In this document: positions 1 to 8,193 of the stretch, piece after piece
How the letters are laid out: every line of letters starts with the position of its first letter
Position numbering within the stretch: the first letter of the stretch is position 1
Source of the DNA: Haloarcula halophila
GTDB taxonomy: Archaea; Halobacteriota; Halobacteria; Halobacteriales; Haloarculaceae
Direction: 5' to 3'
NCBI RefSeq assembly: GCF_029278565.1
Contig: NZ_CP119560.1
Location: 248,001-312,000 of the forward strand
Length of the DNA: 64,000 nucleotides
Notes under the pieces: model-generated
Database searches by the model: none
What the model saw: only the letters and a program-made list of their open reading frames with translations
Told to the model about the DNA's origin: nothing
Made by a program: the position numbers and the translations under genes

Positions 1-1662
1 CTCGGTGACTCGCTGTGCGTGGGTCCGGGCCGTCGCAACCATCCCCTGAGACAGGGGCGCGCGGCCGCTCGACGCGACGGCCGGAACGACCACGTCGACA
101 CCTAACGCTTCGAGGACTTTCACGGCCGCCTTCCCCCGGCTGACCTGGACGTGGTTCGTATAGAGGTCCGGATAGACCACGGCCCGTCGCTGGGGGTCCT
201 CGACAGTCGAGTCGCGGTTTCGAGCCCAGTCGACGAACGTCTCGCGCTCGAAGCTCGGCAGCTCACGCCGGGGGTCGATATCCAGCGCCCAGGCCATCGC
301 CTTCCGTGACAACCCGGTACTGGCGAGCCAGTTCGACACGGGTGCGGTCGCCGTTCCCAGTTTGGCGACAGTCTCGAAGTTCCCGAAGAACCGCTTCTGG
401 AGGGACGGCGAGTCGGGCTCGGCGTCGGGAGTGAGCCCGTCGACAAGCCAGTCGGCGGGTTCGTCGCCCTCGCGGTTGATCCGATCACGGACGACCGTGT
501 TGATCCACGGGATGTCGATCTCGACCGGACAGGCGTTCACACAGCGGCTACACCCAGTACAGAGGTCGTTGAACTCCGCTGCCACGTCGAGGCCCTCGAT
601 ACCTGCTTCCCAGCCGGTTGCGATCCCACCGGAGTACGTCTCACCGCCGAAGGCGTGTCCGCCCACGCTCTGGAAGTTCGCACAGGAGTTCGCACAGGCC
701 GAACAGCGGATACAGTACAGCGTCTCCCGCAGTTGGTCGTCCTCCCGCATCGCCATCCGGCCGTTGTCGATCAACACGAGGTGGAACTCCCGGTCGGTAT
801 CGAACTCCGAGAGCGGCGTCTCGTCGTCGTCGAAGTCGACGACCGGTGTCTCGACCGGTGGCGTCAACAGCGAGACATACGAGGTGATGTCCTGTCCGGT
901 GCCCGACCGGCCGATGAGTTCGACGAACGGGTGGAGGTCCCCGACCGTCGGGATCACCTTCTCCACGCCCGCAACAGCGACGTGGGTGTCGGTGGCCGCG
1001 ACGGTCTTCCGTGCGTTGCCTTCGCTCGTGACCAGCGCCATGGTCCCCGACTCCGCCGTGACGAAGTTCGCACCGGTCAGTCCGACCTCGGCGTCGACGA
1101 TTTTCTCACCCAACTTCTCGCGAGCAAAGCGGGTCAGCTCCTCGGCAGTCTCCAGCGGCTCGTCGGGGTCGAACACTTCGTTGAACAGTTCGGCGATGCT
1201 CTCGCGGGACTTGTGGATCGCCGGCGCGACGATGTGTGACGGGGCCTCGTCGGCTACCTGCAGGACCCACTCGCCGAGATCCGTCTCGACGACGTCGACA
1301 CCGTCGGCTTCGAGCGTGTCGTTGACCTCGATCTCCTCGCTGGTCATCGATTTACTCTTGACGACGCGGTCGGCGTCTCGGTCCGCGACCACCTCGCGGA
1401 TGTAGTCGTTCGCGTCGGCAGCGTCGTCGGCTAGGTACACTGTCCCGCCGTTCTCCTCGACAGTTTCGGTCAGCTCGTCGAGCAGTTCCGGCAGCCGTTC
1501 GATCGCGTCCTCCTTGATCGCGCGGGCCTCGGACTTCAGTTCCTCGTAGTCGGATAGCTCCGCGACCGAGCGGTACCGCCCTTCGTTGAATCCCTGGGTG
1601 TTCTCGGCGACTGCTGCCCCCTCGGTCCGCATCAGTTCACGGAGCTCGTCTGCGGTAGCCAT
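1..1662 (-). CDS. lutB: LutB-like lactate-oxidation iron-sulfur protein with C-terminal extension (partial)
   Basis: The frame is open from an ATG at 1662 to the left edge, so the C-terminus is missing (554 codons present). The first ~300 residues resemble a LUD domain. Two 4Fe-4S clusters follow at about residues 310-390, visible as CIRCSACANSC and CTGCSRCVNACP. After these, the part reading VVYPDLYTNHVQVSRGKAAV looks like the start of a cysteine-rich CCG (LutA/GlpC-type) domain, so this may be a LutB-LutA fusion. LutABC-type proteins oxidise L-lactate to pyruvate at the cytoplasmic face of the membrane. It lies 2 bases after lutC and is surely cotranscribed. The domain architecture is read by eye. 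Lactate as substrate is inferred from family and context; glycolate is a weaker alternative. Confidence 0.85.
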   Translation of the reverse strand, partial: MATADELRELMRTEGAAVAENTQGFNEGRYRSVAELSDYEELKSEARAIKEDAIERLPELLDELTETVEENGGTVYLADDAADANDYIREVVADRDADRVVKSKSMTSEEIEVNDTLEADGVDVVETDLGEWVLQVADEAPSHIVAPAIHKSRESIAELFNEVFDPDEPLETAEELTRFAREKLGEKIVDAEVGLTGANFVTAESGTMALVTSEGNARKTVAATDTHVAVAGVEKVIPTVGDLHPFVELIGRSGTGQDITSYVSLLTPPVETPVVDFDDDETPLSEFDTDREFHLVLIDNGRMAMREDDQLRETLYCIRCSACANSCANFQSVGGHAFGGETYSGGIATGWEAGIEGLDVAAEFNDLCTGCSRCVNACPVEIDIPWINTVVRDRINREGDEPADWLVDGLTPDAEPDSPSLQKRFFGNFETVAKLGTATAPVSNWLASTGLSRKAMAWALDIDPRRELPSFERETFVDWARNRDSTVEDPQRRAVVYPDLYTNHVQVSRGKAAVKVLEALGVDVVVPAVASSGRAPLSQGMVATARTHAQRVTE

Positions 1663-1664
1663 CG

Positions 1665-2186
1665 TTACTCACCCCCCTCGACGACGATGACGTGGACTGT
1701 CTCCGGGCCGTGTGCCCCCTTGACGAGCGCCCCCATGTCGGCCGTCGCGCTCGGCCCCGTTGCGATGATCGTACTCCCGCGTGTCCGAGCGAGCGTCTTT
1801 TCGAGGGTTTCGACGGCTTCGTCCATGTCCGGAGCGATATCGTCTTCGTGGAGCAACGCGACGTGACGCTCGACGAACAGACTCACCAACTCGCTCCCGT
1901 CACCGGTCGAAGTCAACGCGAGCGAGCCGTAGTCACCGATTCCGAGTTCGGCGACCGAGACACCTGTCGTGGCTGCTTCGAGGGCCGCCGGCGTGGGATC
2001 GAGGTCGATCCCGGCCTCCGCGAGCGGGAAGTCCCCGTGTGCGAACTCTTCGCCTGGGGAGACGCCCACAGCTGGTTCGACGACCGCCTCGTCGATGGCC
2101 GCAGGAACCCCCGCCCGATCTGTGCTCGTAACGGTCACGCCTAGTTCGTCGAGAGATGCCGCGAAGGGTGAGTCGCTTTCGGTCAT
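1665..2186 (-). CDS. lutC: LutC-like LUD-domain protein
   Basis: This 173-residue acidic protein has the LUD (LutC/YkgG) pattern. The central part reads GVSVAELGIGDYGSLALTST, and the end contains IIATGPSATADMG followed by GAHGPETVHVIVVEG, typical of the nucleotide-fold core of LutC. LutC works with LutB in L-lactate oxidation. The length fits a short LutC. It is the first gene of a two-gene minus-strand operon, with lutB starting 2 bases after its stop. It is divergent from the sugar ABC importer. AT-rich elements at 2215-2222 and 2229-2236 (minus-strand sense) can serve as its TATA element, giving a short or absent leader. Family assignment is good; lactate specificity is inferred. Confidence 0.8.
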   Translation of the reverse strand: MTESDSPFAASLDELGVTVTSTDRAGVPAAIDEAVVEPAVGVSPGEEFAHGDFPLAEAGIDLDPTPAALEAATTGVSVAELGIGDYGSLALTSTGDGSELVSLFVERHVALLHEDDIAPDMDEAVETLEKTLARTRGSTIIATGPSATADMGALVKGAHGPETVHVIVVEGGE

Positions 2187-2301
2187 TCGTGTCCGAACTT
2201 CAGGACCGCTCCATCATTTAGTTTTGGTTAGTATACGGGCCTGTTCGTCGCGGTTCCGACCCGTTCGACCCTTGTCTCCGCCCGGTTCAGTGGGGCGGAG
2301 A

Positions 2302-2345
2302 TGTCGGCAATTTCCTGAAACCGACACTGTAAATTCCGGTAAATT
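2302..2345. promoter_or_regulatory. Operator-like repeats in the divergent lutC / sugar-ABC promoter region
   Basis: Inverted half-sites TGTCGG (2302-2307) and CCGACA (2321-2326) enclose TTTCCTGAAA. Just after them GTAAATT occurs twice, at 2329-2335 and 2339-2345, exactly 10 bases apart. All of this sits directly upstream of the TATA box of the ABC importer. The repeats are seen; regulator binding is inferred. Confidence 0.4.
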
Positions 2346-2354
2346 TATTATATA
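2344..2354 (+). promoter_or_regulatory. TATA box of sugar ABC importer operon
   Basis: The element TTTATTATATA is centred about 33 bases before the ATG at 2383. That predicts a transcription start near 2377 and an almost leaderless mRNA, as is common in haloarchaea. Confidence 0.65.
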
Positions 2355-2382
2355 CAACACGCCTTCTACAAGATAGCGTATC

Positions 2383-3837
2383 ATGACAACCGATGGCTCA
2401 CCCACTGGACTCGACAGGCGACAATATCTGACTGGACTCGGCACCGCGATGGCCGCCGGCCTCGCCGGGTGTGGCGGTGACGGCGGGAGCGGTGGCAGCG
2501 GCGGCAGTGGCGGCGACGGTGGAAGCGGTGACGGCGGCTCCGGACCACAGGACCTCGACTTCTGGTTGTTCGGCGGCATCCCGGCCGAACGGGAGTACAT
2601 CAGTGGACACTACGACAACTACGAGACACACAACGTCAGCTACCAGCACCAGGAGTGGGGACAGAAGTACCAGATCATCGCCTCTGCGGCGGCCAACGAC
2701 AACCTGCCTCACGTGATGGCCGGCCAGTGTCAACAGATCCCCGACTACGTCGGCGCAGGAGCGATCCAGCCCCTCGACCAGGACGCGTACCAGGACCAAC
2801 TCGAGGAGGTCAACAGCCACTTTATCCAGGCCAACATCGACACCGTCGTCTACGAGGGCCTCGGCGAAACGAGCGGCGAGCGTCAGTGGGGCCTTCCAGG
2901 GGGCTATGCCGACCTTGGACCGTTCGTGGACATCAGGACGGACTATCTGGAGCAGACGAGCTTCGATCAGCCCCCACGGAACTGGCCCGAACTCCTGCAA
3001 CTGGGCCAGGAGATGCAGGAAATCGACGAGGTATCGGCGGCGATCACCGCGCCGGGAACGGACTTCGGTCTGACGACGGGGTATTTCATCGGCTTCGTGT
3101 ACGCCAACGGCGGCCGGTACTTCGACCCCGAGACGATGGAAGCGACCGTCGATCAGCCCGGTTTCGTCGACGCCGTGAAACTGTATCAGGACATCGCCGA
3201 GGCGGGTCTGTTTCCGGACTCGATGGCGGAGAACAACCACATCGCGGCCGGTCGACTGCTCCGTGAGGGTGAGTCGGGAATCCTCATCACCTACTCGCAC
3301 GCGAACGCGATCTACCAAACGACCGGAGCACCCCAGCCGTGGCTCGACGGCGAAGGACATACCGTTACCCGAGCGCCGTTGCCCGAATCCCCTTCGGGGA
3401 ACTTCGAACCCCGGGACCTCCTGTTGCAGAACGCCCAGGGCTTTATGCTGGGTGCCGGGTCCGGAAGCGGGGCCGAACAGGACGCCGCCTTCGACTACAT
3501 CAACTGGTGGAACCAGCCCGATCAACTCGCCCCCTGGACCTACAGCGCGGACGCCGACGTCGGGATTCGGGGTCGGGTTCCCACGCTACAGAGCGCCTTC
3601 GAGGACCCGAGCGATCTGTTCCAGAGCCAGTTCGGCGACCTCGTGACGCTCTACGAGAACGACGATCTGTTCACCCGAACCTCCCGGTTCCCTTCGTTTT
3701 CGGGCATCGCGCAGATGCAGAGCATCATCAACACCCAGGTCATCCAGCCAGTGGTGCTCGGCAACGCGACGGCAGAAGAGGCCTGTAGCAGTGCCAACTC
3801 CCAGATCCAGGAAGTCGTCGACGAGAACATCGCCTGA
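2383..3837 (+). CDS. Sugar ABC transporter substrate-binding lipoprotein (extracellular binding protein family 1)
   Basis: The 484-residue protein starts with a twin-arginine signal (DRRQYLTGLG, RR at 12-13) and a lipobox LAGC with the lipidated Cys at 30. A low-complexity Gly/Ser/Asp linker follows (about 31-50). The body resembles MalE/UgpB-type binding proteins and would capture a sugar or oligosaccharide outside the cell and deliver it to the two permeases next door. It is first in an operon of binding protein, two permeases and ATPase. The ATG at 2383 fits the TATA box and the signal peptide. The substrate cannot be read from sequence. The downstream sugar-acid enzymes suggest a monosaccharide or deoxysugar. 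Confidence 0.9.
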   Translation: MTTDGSPTGLDRRQYLTGLGTAMAAGLAGCGGDGGSGGSGGSGGDGGSGDGGSGPQDLDFWLFGGIPAEREYISGHYDNYETHNVSYQHQEWGQKYQIIASAAANDNLPHVMAGQCQQIPDYVGAGAIQPLDQDAYQDQLEEVNSHFIQANIDTVVYEGLGETSGERQWGLPGGYADLGPFVDIRTDYLEQTSFDQPPRNWPELLQLGQEMQEIDEVSAAITAPGTDFGLTTGYFIGFVYANGGRYFDPETMEATVDQPGFVDAVKLYQDIAEAGLFPDSMAENNHIAAGRLLREGESGILITYSHANAIYQTTGAPQPWLDGEGHTVTRAPLPESPSGNFEPRDLLLQNAQGFMLGAGSGSGAEQDAAFDYINWWNQPDQLAPWTYSADADVGIRGRVPTLQSAFEDPSDLFQSQFGDLVTLYENDDLFTRTSRFPSFSGIAQMQSIINTQVIQPVVLGNATAEEACSSANSQIQEVVDENIA

Positions 3838-3896
3838 GCGGGCGGGAGATATTCTCATTGGAACCCACTCACAATGGAGGTAGATACGATTCAACC

Positions 3897-4826
3897 ATGA
3901 GTTACGTAGACCACGCACAGTCGTCCTACGAGAACGTGGCTAGACACGTTCCGGAGAGTCTCCGGGTGTACCTGCCGATCCTGCCAGTGATGACGCTGGT
4001 CGGGGTGTTCATCCTCTACCCCATCGCGCAGGCGATCTACTCCAGTTTCTTCACGAAGAGCCTGCTCCAGCCCGACCAGGCTGAGTTCGTCGGGTTGGCG
4101 AACTACGTGGAGATCTGGACGGACCCGGACATTCATCAGGTCCTCTGGAACACGGCTATCTGGGTGACCGTCGGCAGTCTGGTAGCGATTGTCCTCGGGT
4201 TTCTGATGGGGTGGCTTCTCGACGAGAAGCTCCCGTATACGAGTGTCGCGAGCGCGATCGTGTTGATCCCGTGGGTGCTCCCACGGGTCGTCGGCGCGTC
4301 GATCTGGCAGTTCATGTTCGGCGGCTCACAGGGGATTATCAACGAACTGCTGGTCCAGATCGGTATCGTCGACGAGTATATCGTCATGCTGGGGTCGACG
4401 GAGCTGTCGCTGTGGCCGCCCATCATCGGGATGATCTGGCGGCTCGCACCGTTGTTCGCGCTTCTCACGCTGACATCGCTCCAGGGTATCGACGAGCACC
4501 TCTACGAGGCTGCGCGGATGGACGGTGCCACGCCGTGGGAGCAGTTCCGGTACATTACGATCCCGATGATGAAGTACAACCTCGCTATCGGCTTCCTCCT
4601 GATGTTGATCTACAACGTCAGGAACTTCTCGATGGTGTGGGTGATGACCAAGGGCGGTCCCGGGGTCTCCAGTAGTACGCTCCCGGTGATGATCTACCGG
4701 TCGGCGTTCGTCGACTTCGAGGTCGGGTTCGCTTCCGCACTCTCGGTGATGTTGTTCGTCGTGCTGCTGGTGTTCTCGTACTACTACATCCAGTTCTACG
4801 ACAAGGTTCAGGGTGAAATGTCATGA
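3897..4826 (+). CDS. Sugar ABC transporter permease (MalF/UgpA type)
   Basis: Inner-membrane permease of about 309 residues with six predicted hydrophobic spans. The cytoplasmic EAA loop, which docks on the ATPase, is visible as YEAARMDGATPWEQFRYITI at about residues 203-222. I prefer the ATG at 3897 (MSYVDHAQSS). A TTG at 3858 is in frame, but GGAGGT at 3876-3881 lies between the two. It follows the binding protein by about 60 bases, and its stop overlaps the start of the second permease. Together the two permeases form the channel of a carbohydrate uptake ABC-1 importer. Confidence 0.9.
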   Translation: MSYVDHAQSSYENVARHVPESLRVYLPILPVMTLVGVFILYPIAQAIYSSFFTKSLLQPDQAEFVGLANYVEIWTDPDIHQVLWNTAIWVTVGSLVAIVLGFLMGWLLDEKLPYTSVASAIVLIPWVLPRVVGASIWQFMFGGSQGIINELLVQIGIVDEYIVMLGSTELSLWPPIIGMIWRLAPLFALLTLTSLQGIDEHLYEAARMDGATPWEQFRYITIPMMKYNLAIGFLLMLIYNVRNFSMVWVMTKGGPGVSSSTLPVMIYRSAFVDFEVGFASALSVMLFVVLLVFSYYYIQFYDKVQGEMS

Positions 4827-5788
4827 CGACACAAGATACAGATCCGACAGCAGAGTTCCGGAAGAACCAGTCGTGGCTCTACGACTCGAAAGCGGGTGGC
4901 TACGTCCGGAAGACGGCAATCGGCCTCCTGACGCTCCTCATCGGTTCGTTCATCCTGTTCCCGCTGTACTGGATGGTCGTGACCGCGTTCAAGACGACGT
5001 CGGAGATCCAGCAGATTCCACCGACAGTCTTCCCGAACGACTTCTCGTTCGAGGGGTTCCGGCTCGTCATCGAGTCGTCGATCCAGGCGGGCGGGTACGC
5101 CGGGGTGGTCCAGAACCTGTTCGGAGTCACGGTGACCTCGGCGATCGACATCAACCTCCTGGGACTCGTTCTCAGCAGCCTCAAGGTCGCCGTCGGGGCC
5201 GGGGTCATCGCCGTCGTTCTCGGAACGGGGGCCTCGTACGTCCTCTCGCGCCGTGACTTCCGCGGGAAGAACCTCCTGATGAGCCTCCTGTTAGCTTCGT
5301 TGATGTTTCCGGGAACCGCAATCATGGTTCCCGAGTGGGAGCTCATCTCGTATCTCGGACTGTTCAACACGCATCTCGCGCTCGTCCTCATCTACGGCGC
5401 GATGACTGCGCCGTTCGTGGTCTGGCTCATGAAGGGCTTTTTCGACGACTTCCCGGACTCGATCCTCGAAGCCTCTCGGATCGACCAGTGTACGCCCTTC
5501 GAGACGTTCTGGTACGTGCTCGTCCCGATGGCGCGGAACTCGCTCATCGCCTCCTTCATCTTCGCGTTCCTGCTCGCGTGGAACGAACTGGTGTTCGCGC
5601 TGACGCTGCTTGACAACTCGAAGTTCACTGTCCCGCCGGGACTGCTGACCTTCGTGCAGGGGTTCAACACGCAGTGGAACGTCGTCGCGGCGGCCTCGAT
5701 CATCGTCTCGATCCCGGTGCTCGCTGGCCTGGCCTACATCCAGCGATACTTCGTGCAGGGGCTCACTGGCGGCGCAATAAAGGGGTAA
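4823..5788 (+). CDS. Sugar ABC transporter permease (MalG/UgpE type)
   Basis: 321-residue membrane protein whose ATG overlaps the stop of the preceding permease (ATGA), showing translational coupling. The first span reads LLTLLIGSFILFPLYWMVVT. The EAA loop is visible as LEASRIDQCTPFETFWYVLV. An extra stretch of about 45 residues between the first and second spans (roughly 75-120) makes it slightly longer than a typical MalG. It partners the upstream permease; the ATPase begins 63 bases downstream. Family certain, substrate not. Confidence 0.9.
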   Translation: MTTQDTDPTAEFRKNQSWLYDSKAGGYVRKTAIGLLTLLIGSFILFPLYWMVVTAFKTTSEIQQIPPTVFPNDFSFEGFRLVIESSIQAGGYAGVVQNLFGVTVTSAIDINLLGLVLSSLKVAVGAGVIAVVLGTGASYVLSRRDFRGKNLLMSLLLASLMFPGTAIMVPEWELISYLGLFNTHLALVLIYGAMTAPFVVWLMKGFFDDFPDSILEASRIDQCTPFETFWYVLVPMARNSLIASFIFAFLLAWNELVFALTLLDNSKFTVPPGLLTFVQGFNTQWNVVAAASIIVSIPVLAGLAYIQRYFVQGLTGGAIKG

Positions 5789-5851
5789 TCCCCCTCTCAG
5801 CCCACCGACGGGACGCTAGCTTTAAGATGCGTTGGACGGTACCACTTTTCA

Positions 5852-7018
5852 ATGACACACCTCGAACTAGATAGTGTCACGAAAGTGTTCGGCGATCCGT
5901 CCACGGACGGTGTCGTCGCGGTAAAGGACCTGCACATCGACGTCCCGGACGGTGAGTTCCTCGTCTTACTGGGACCCAGTGGCTGTGGGAAGACGACGAC
6001 GCTCCGGATGATCGGCGGGCTCGAAGACCCGACGGAAGGGGAGGTCAGGTTCGACGGGACGGTCGTCAACGACGTGAAGGCCCGGAACCGTGACGTTGCC
6101 ATGGTGTTCCAGGACTTCGCCCTGTACCCACACATGACTGTCCGTGAGAACCTCGGGTTCGGGCTCCGTCGGGAGGACAACGGCATGTCTGCCGACGAGA
6201 TCAAGGGACGCGTCACCGAAGTCGCCGAGATGCTCGAGATCGAGGAGTTACTGAACAACAAGCCGGCACAGCTCTCGGGCGGCCAGAAACAGCGTGTCGC
6301 GCTCGGGCGCGCCATCATCCGCGAACCCCGGCTGTTCCTGTTCGACGAGCCGCTGGCGAATCTGGACGCCAAACTCCGGAAGACGATGCGGACGGAGATC
6401 GACGAACTCCAGTCGAAAGTCGGGATCACGTCGGCGTACGTGACCCACAACCAGGAGGAGGCGATGACGATCGCCGACAAGATCGCTGTTCTGAACGACG
6501 GGCAACTCCAGCAACTCGGATCACCCGATCAGGTCTTCAACGAGCCCACGAACCTCTTTGTCGCGCAGTTCGTCGGAAGCCCGGATATGAACCTCTTCGA
6601 CGGGACCATCACCGACGGGGGTGACGCGTACCGTATCGACATGGACCTGCTCTCGTTCGACGTTCCGAAGGCCCTGGTCGATGCGGAGATCACGACCGAG
6701 GACGTTCTCGTGGGCTTTCGGCCACAGGACCTCTACCAGGCCCGGAACCGGGCAACCGACGGGCCGGAGTTCGACACCGATGTCCGTGTCGTCGAGCCGG
6801 TCGGGACCGAAGCGATCGTCCACAGCACGTCGCTCCTCGGGGACGTGACGGCGAAAGTCGGCAACTTCCACGACATCGAACCGACGGACCAACTGTCGCT
6901 CACCATCGCACCCGAACACGTCTACCTGTTCGACGCCGAGAGCGAGGCGCTACTGAAGGGACGGCTGGTGAGCGAGCGGGGTGACAATGAGGCATCGGTC
7001 GACAGCGTCGAAGCATAA
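5852..7018 (+). CDS. Sugar ABC transporter ATP-binding protein (MalK/UgpC type)
   Basis: 388-residue ATPase. Walker A GPSGCGKTTT is near residue 40, the signature LSGGQKQRVALGRA near 141, Walker B LFLFDEPLANLDAKL near 163 and the switch His in VTHNQEEAM near 197. A C-terminal TOBE/OB domain of about 140 residues, typical of carbohydrate importers, follows and can bind regulators. It powers the two upstream permeases. The leader holds GCTTTAAGATG at about 5819-5829, which may be its own weak TATA element. The C-terminal end is acidic. Assignment certain at family level. Confidence 0.92.
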   Translation: MTHLELDSVTKVFGDPSTDGVVAVKDLHIDVPDGEFLVLLGPSGCGKTTTLRMIGGLEDPTEGEVRFDGTVVNDVKARNRDVAMVFQDFALYPHMTVRENLGFGLRREDNGMSADEIKGRVTEVAEMLEIEELLNNKPAQLSGGQKQRVALGRAIIREPRLFLFDEPLANLDAKLRKTMRTEIDELQSKVGITSAYVTHNQEEAMTIADKIAVLNDGQLQQLGSPDQVFNEPTNLFVAQFVGSPDMNLFDGTITDGGDAYRIDMDLLSFDVPKALVDAEITTEDVLVGFRPQDLYQARNRATDGPEFDTDVRVVEPVGTEAIVHSTSLLGDVTAKVGNFHDIEPTDQLSLTIAPEHVYLFDAESEALLKGRLVSERGDNEASVDSVEA

Positions 7019-7051
7019 CCGCACGACCTCGGCACCTACCTACTACCAATC

Positions 7052-8080
7052 ATGAAAGCAATCGTCCAGACAGGCCCCAAATCCGTGGAGATACAGGAAC
7101 GAGACCAACCGACGATCGCCCCCGACGAGCTACTCGTCAAAGTGCATACCGCGGGGCTCTGTGGCAGCGATGCACACGCATACAAGTACGACGGCGGATA
7201 CGAGTGGATCCCGATTCCGCGGATTATGGGCCACGAGTACTCCGGCGAGGTAACAGCGGTCGGCGACGACGTCGAGGGGTTCGCCCCGGGTGACAGGATC
7301 ATCGAAGAACCGATACACGACTGTGGGCACTGCTTCCAGTGTAAGAACGGACAGCCGAACGTCTGTCAGAACTTCTCGATCACCGGGATGCACCGGGACG
7401 GAGCCTACGCCGAGTACGTCGCAGTCGCACCGGAACACGTCCACGCCGTCCCGGAGAGCGTCCCGCTTCGCCACGCTGCCATCACCGAACCGACGAGTAT
7501 CGCGACACGTGCCGTGCTCGAACAGTCGGTGACGAAGCCGGGCGATACCGTTCTCGTAGAGGGGCCCGGTCCGATCGGCGTGCTCGTCGCCGCCGTCGCG
7601 GATTCGCTGGGAGCCAACGTCGTCGTCTCCGGACTCGATCAGGACGCGAGCTATCGCCTCCCGTTGCTCGAAGATCTCGGCATCCCGACTGTCGACGTCC
7701 AGTCCGCAGATCTCGACGCCGCAGCCGAACGCCACACCGACGGGATCGGTTTCGACGTCGTGTTCGATTCGACCGGCCACCACTCGGGTATCGTCACGGC
7801 GAACGACCACGTCCGGAAAGGTGGACAGATCGTCGTCGTCGGGATTCCGAACGACAGCAGCCAGGTAACGCTCACATCGACGGTCCGTGGCGAGGTCGAC
7901 ATCAACACCTCATATGGCTCGACGTGGACCAACTTCGAGCAGGCGCTCCGGCTGATGGAACGCGGAGAGATCGCCGTCGATGACATCATCGATACGTCCT
8001 ACGACGTAGACGAGCCTCGGGACGCGTTCGAGGCGTTTCTCGCCTCCGAGACCTGCAAACCAGTCTTCCAGTTCAACTGA
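7052..8080 (+). CDS. Zinc-dependent medium-chain alcohol/polyol dehydrogenase
   Basis: 342-residue MDR protein. Catalytic-zinc ligands are visible as CGSD (about residue 37) and GHEYSGEV (about 60). The structural-zinc lobe has four cysteines in CGHCFQCKNGQPNVC (about 90-105). The Rossmann part contains VEGPGPIGVLVAAVA. It would oxidise a secondary alcohol or sugar alcohol with NAD(P), resembling sorbitol and threonine dehydrogenases. It lies 33 bases after the ABC ATPase, so probably in the same operon, and precedes a sugar-acid dehydratase. It may oxidise the imported sugar or a 2-keto-3-deoxy intermediate; sequence alone does not decide. Confidence 0.85.
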   Translation: MKAIVQTGPKSVEIQERDQPTIAPDELLVKVHTAGLCGSDAHAYKYDGGYEWIPIPRIMGHEYSGEVTAVGDDVEGFAPGDRIIEEPIHDCGHCFQCKNGQPNVCQNFSITGMHRDGAYAEYVAVAPEHVHAVPESVPLRHAAITEPTSIATRAVLEQSVTKPGDTVLVEGPGPIGVLVAAVADSLGANVVVSGLDQDASYRLPLLEDLGIPTVDVQSADLDAAAERHTDGIGFDVVFDSTGHHSGIVTANDHVRKGGQIVVVGIPNDSSQVTLTSTVRGEVDINTSYGSTWTNFEQALRLMERGEIAVDDIIDTSYDVDEPRDAFEAFLASETCKPVFQFN

Positions 8081-8193
8081 CCACGACATCGGCGCCAGAC
8101 CGTGACGCGGACGAGTAGTCACGACCGTTTCATCCGACCAGTGATCGGCGACAAAAAGACTTTAGCTACGCCGAACGGTCGTAGTATCGTACG

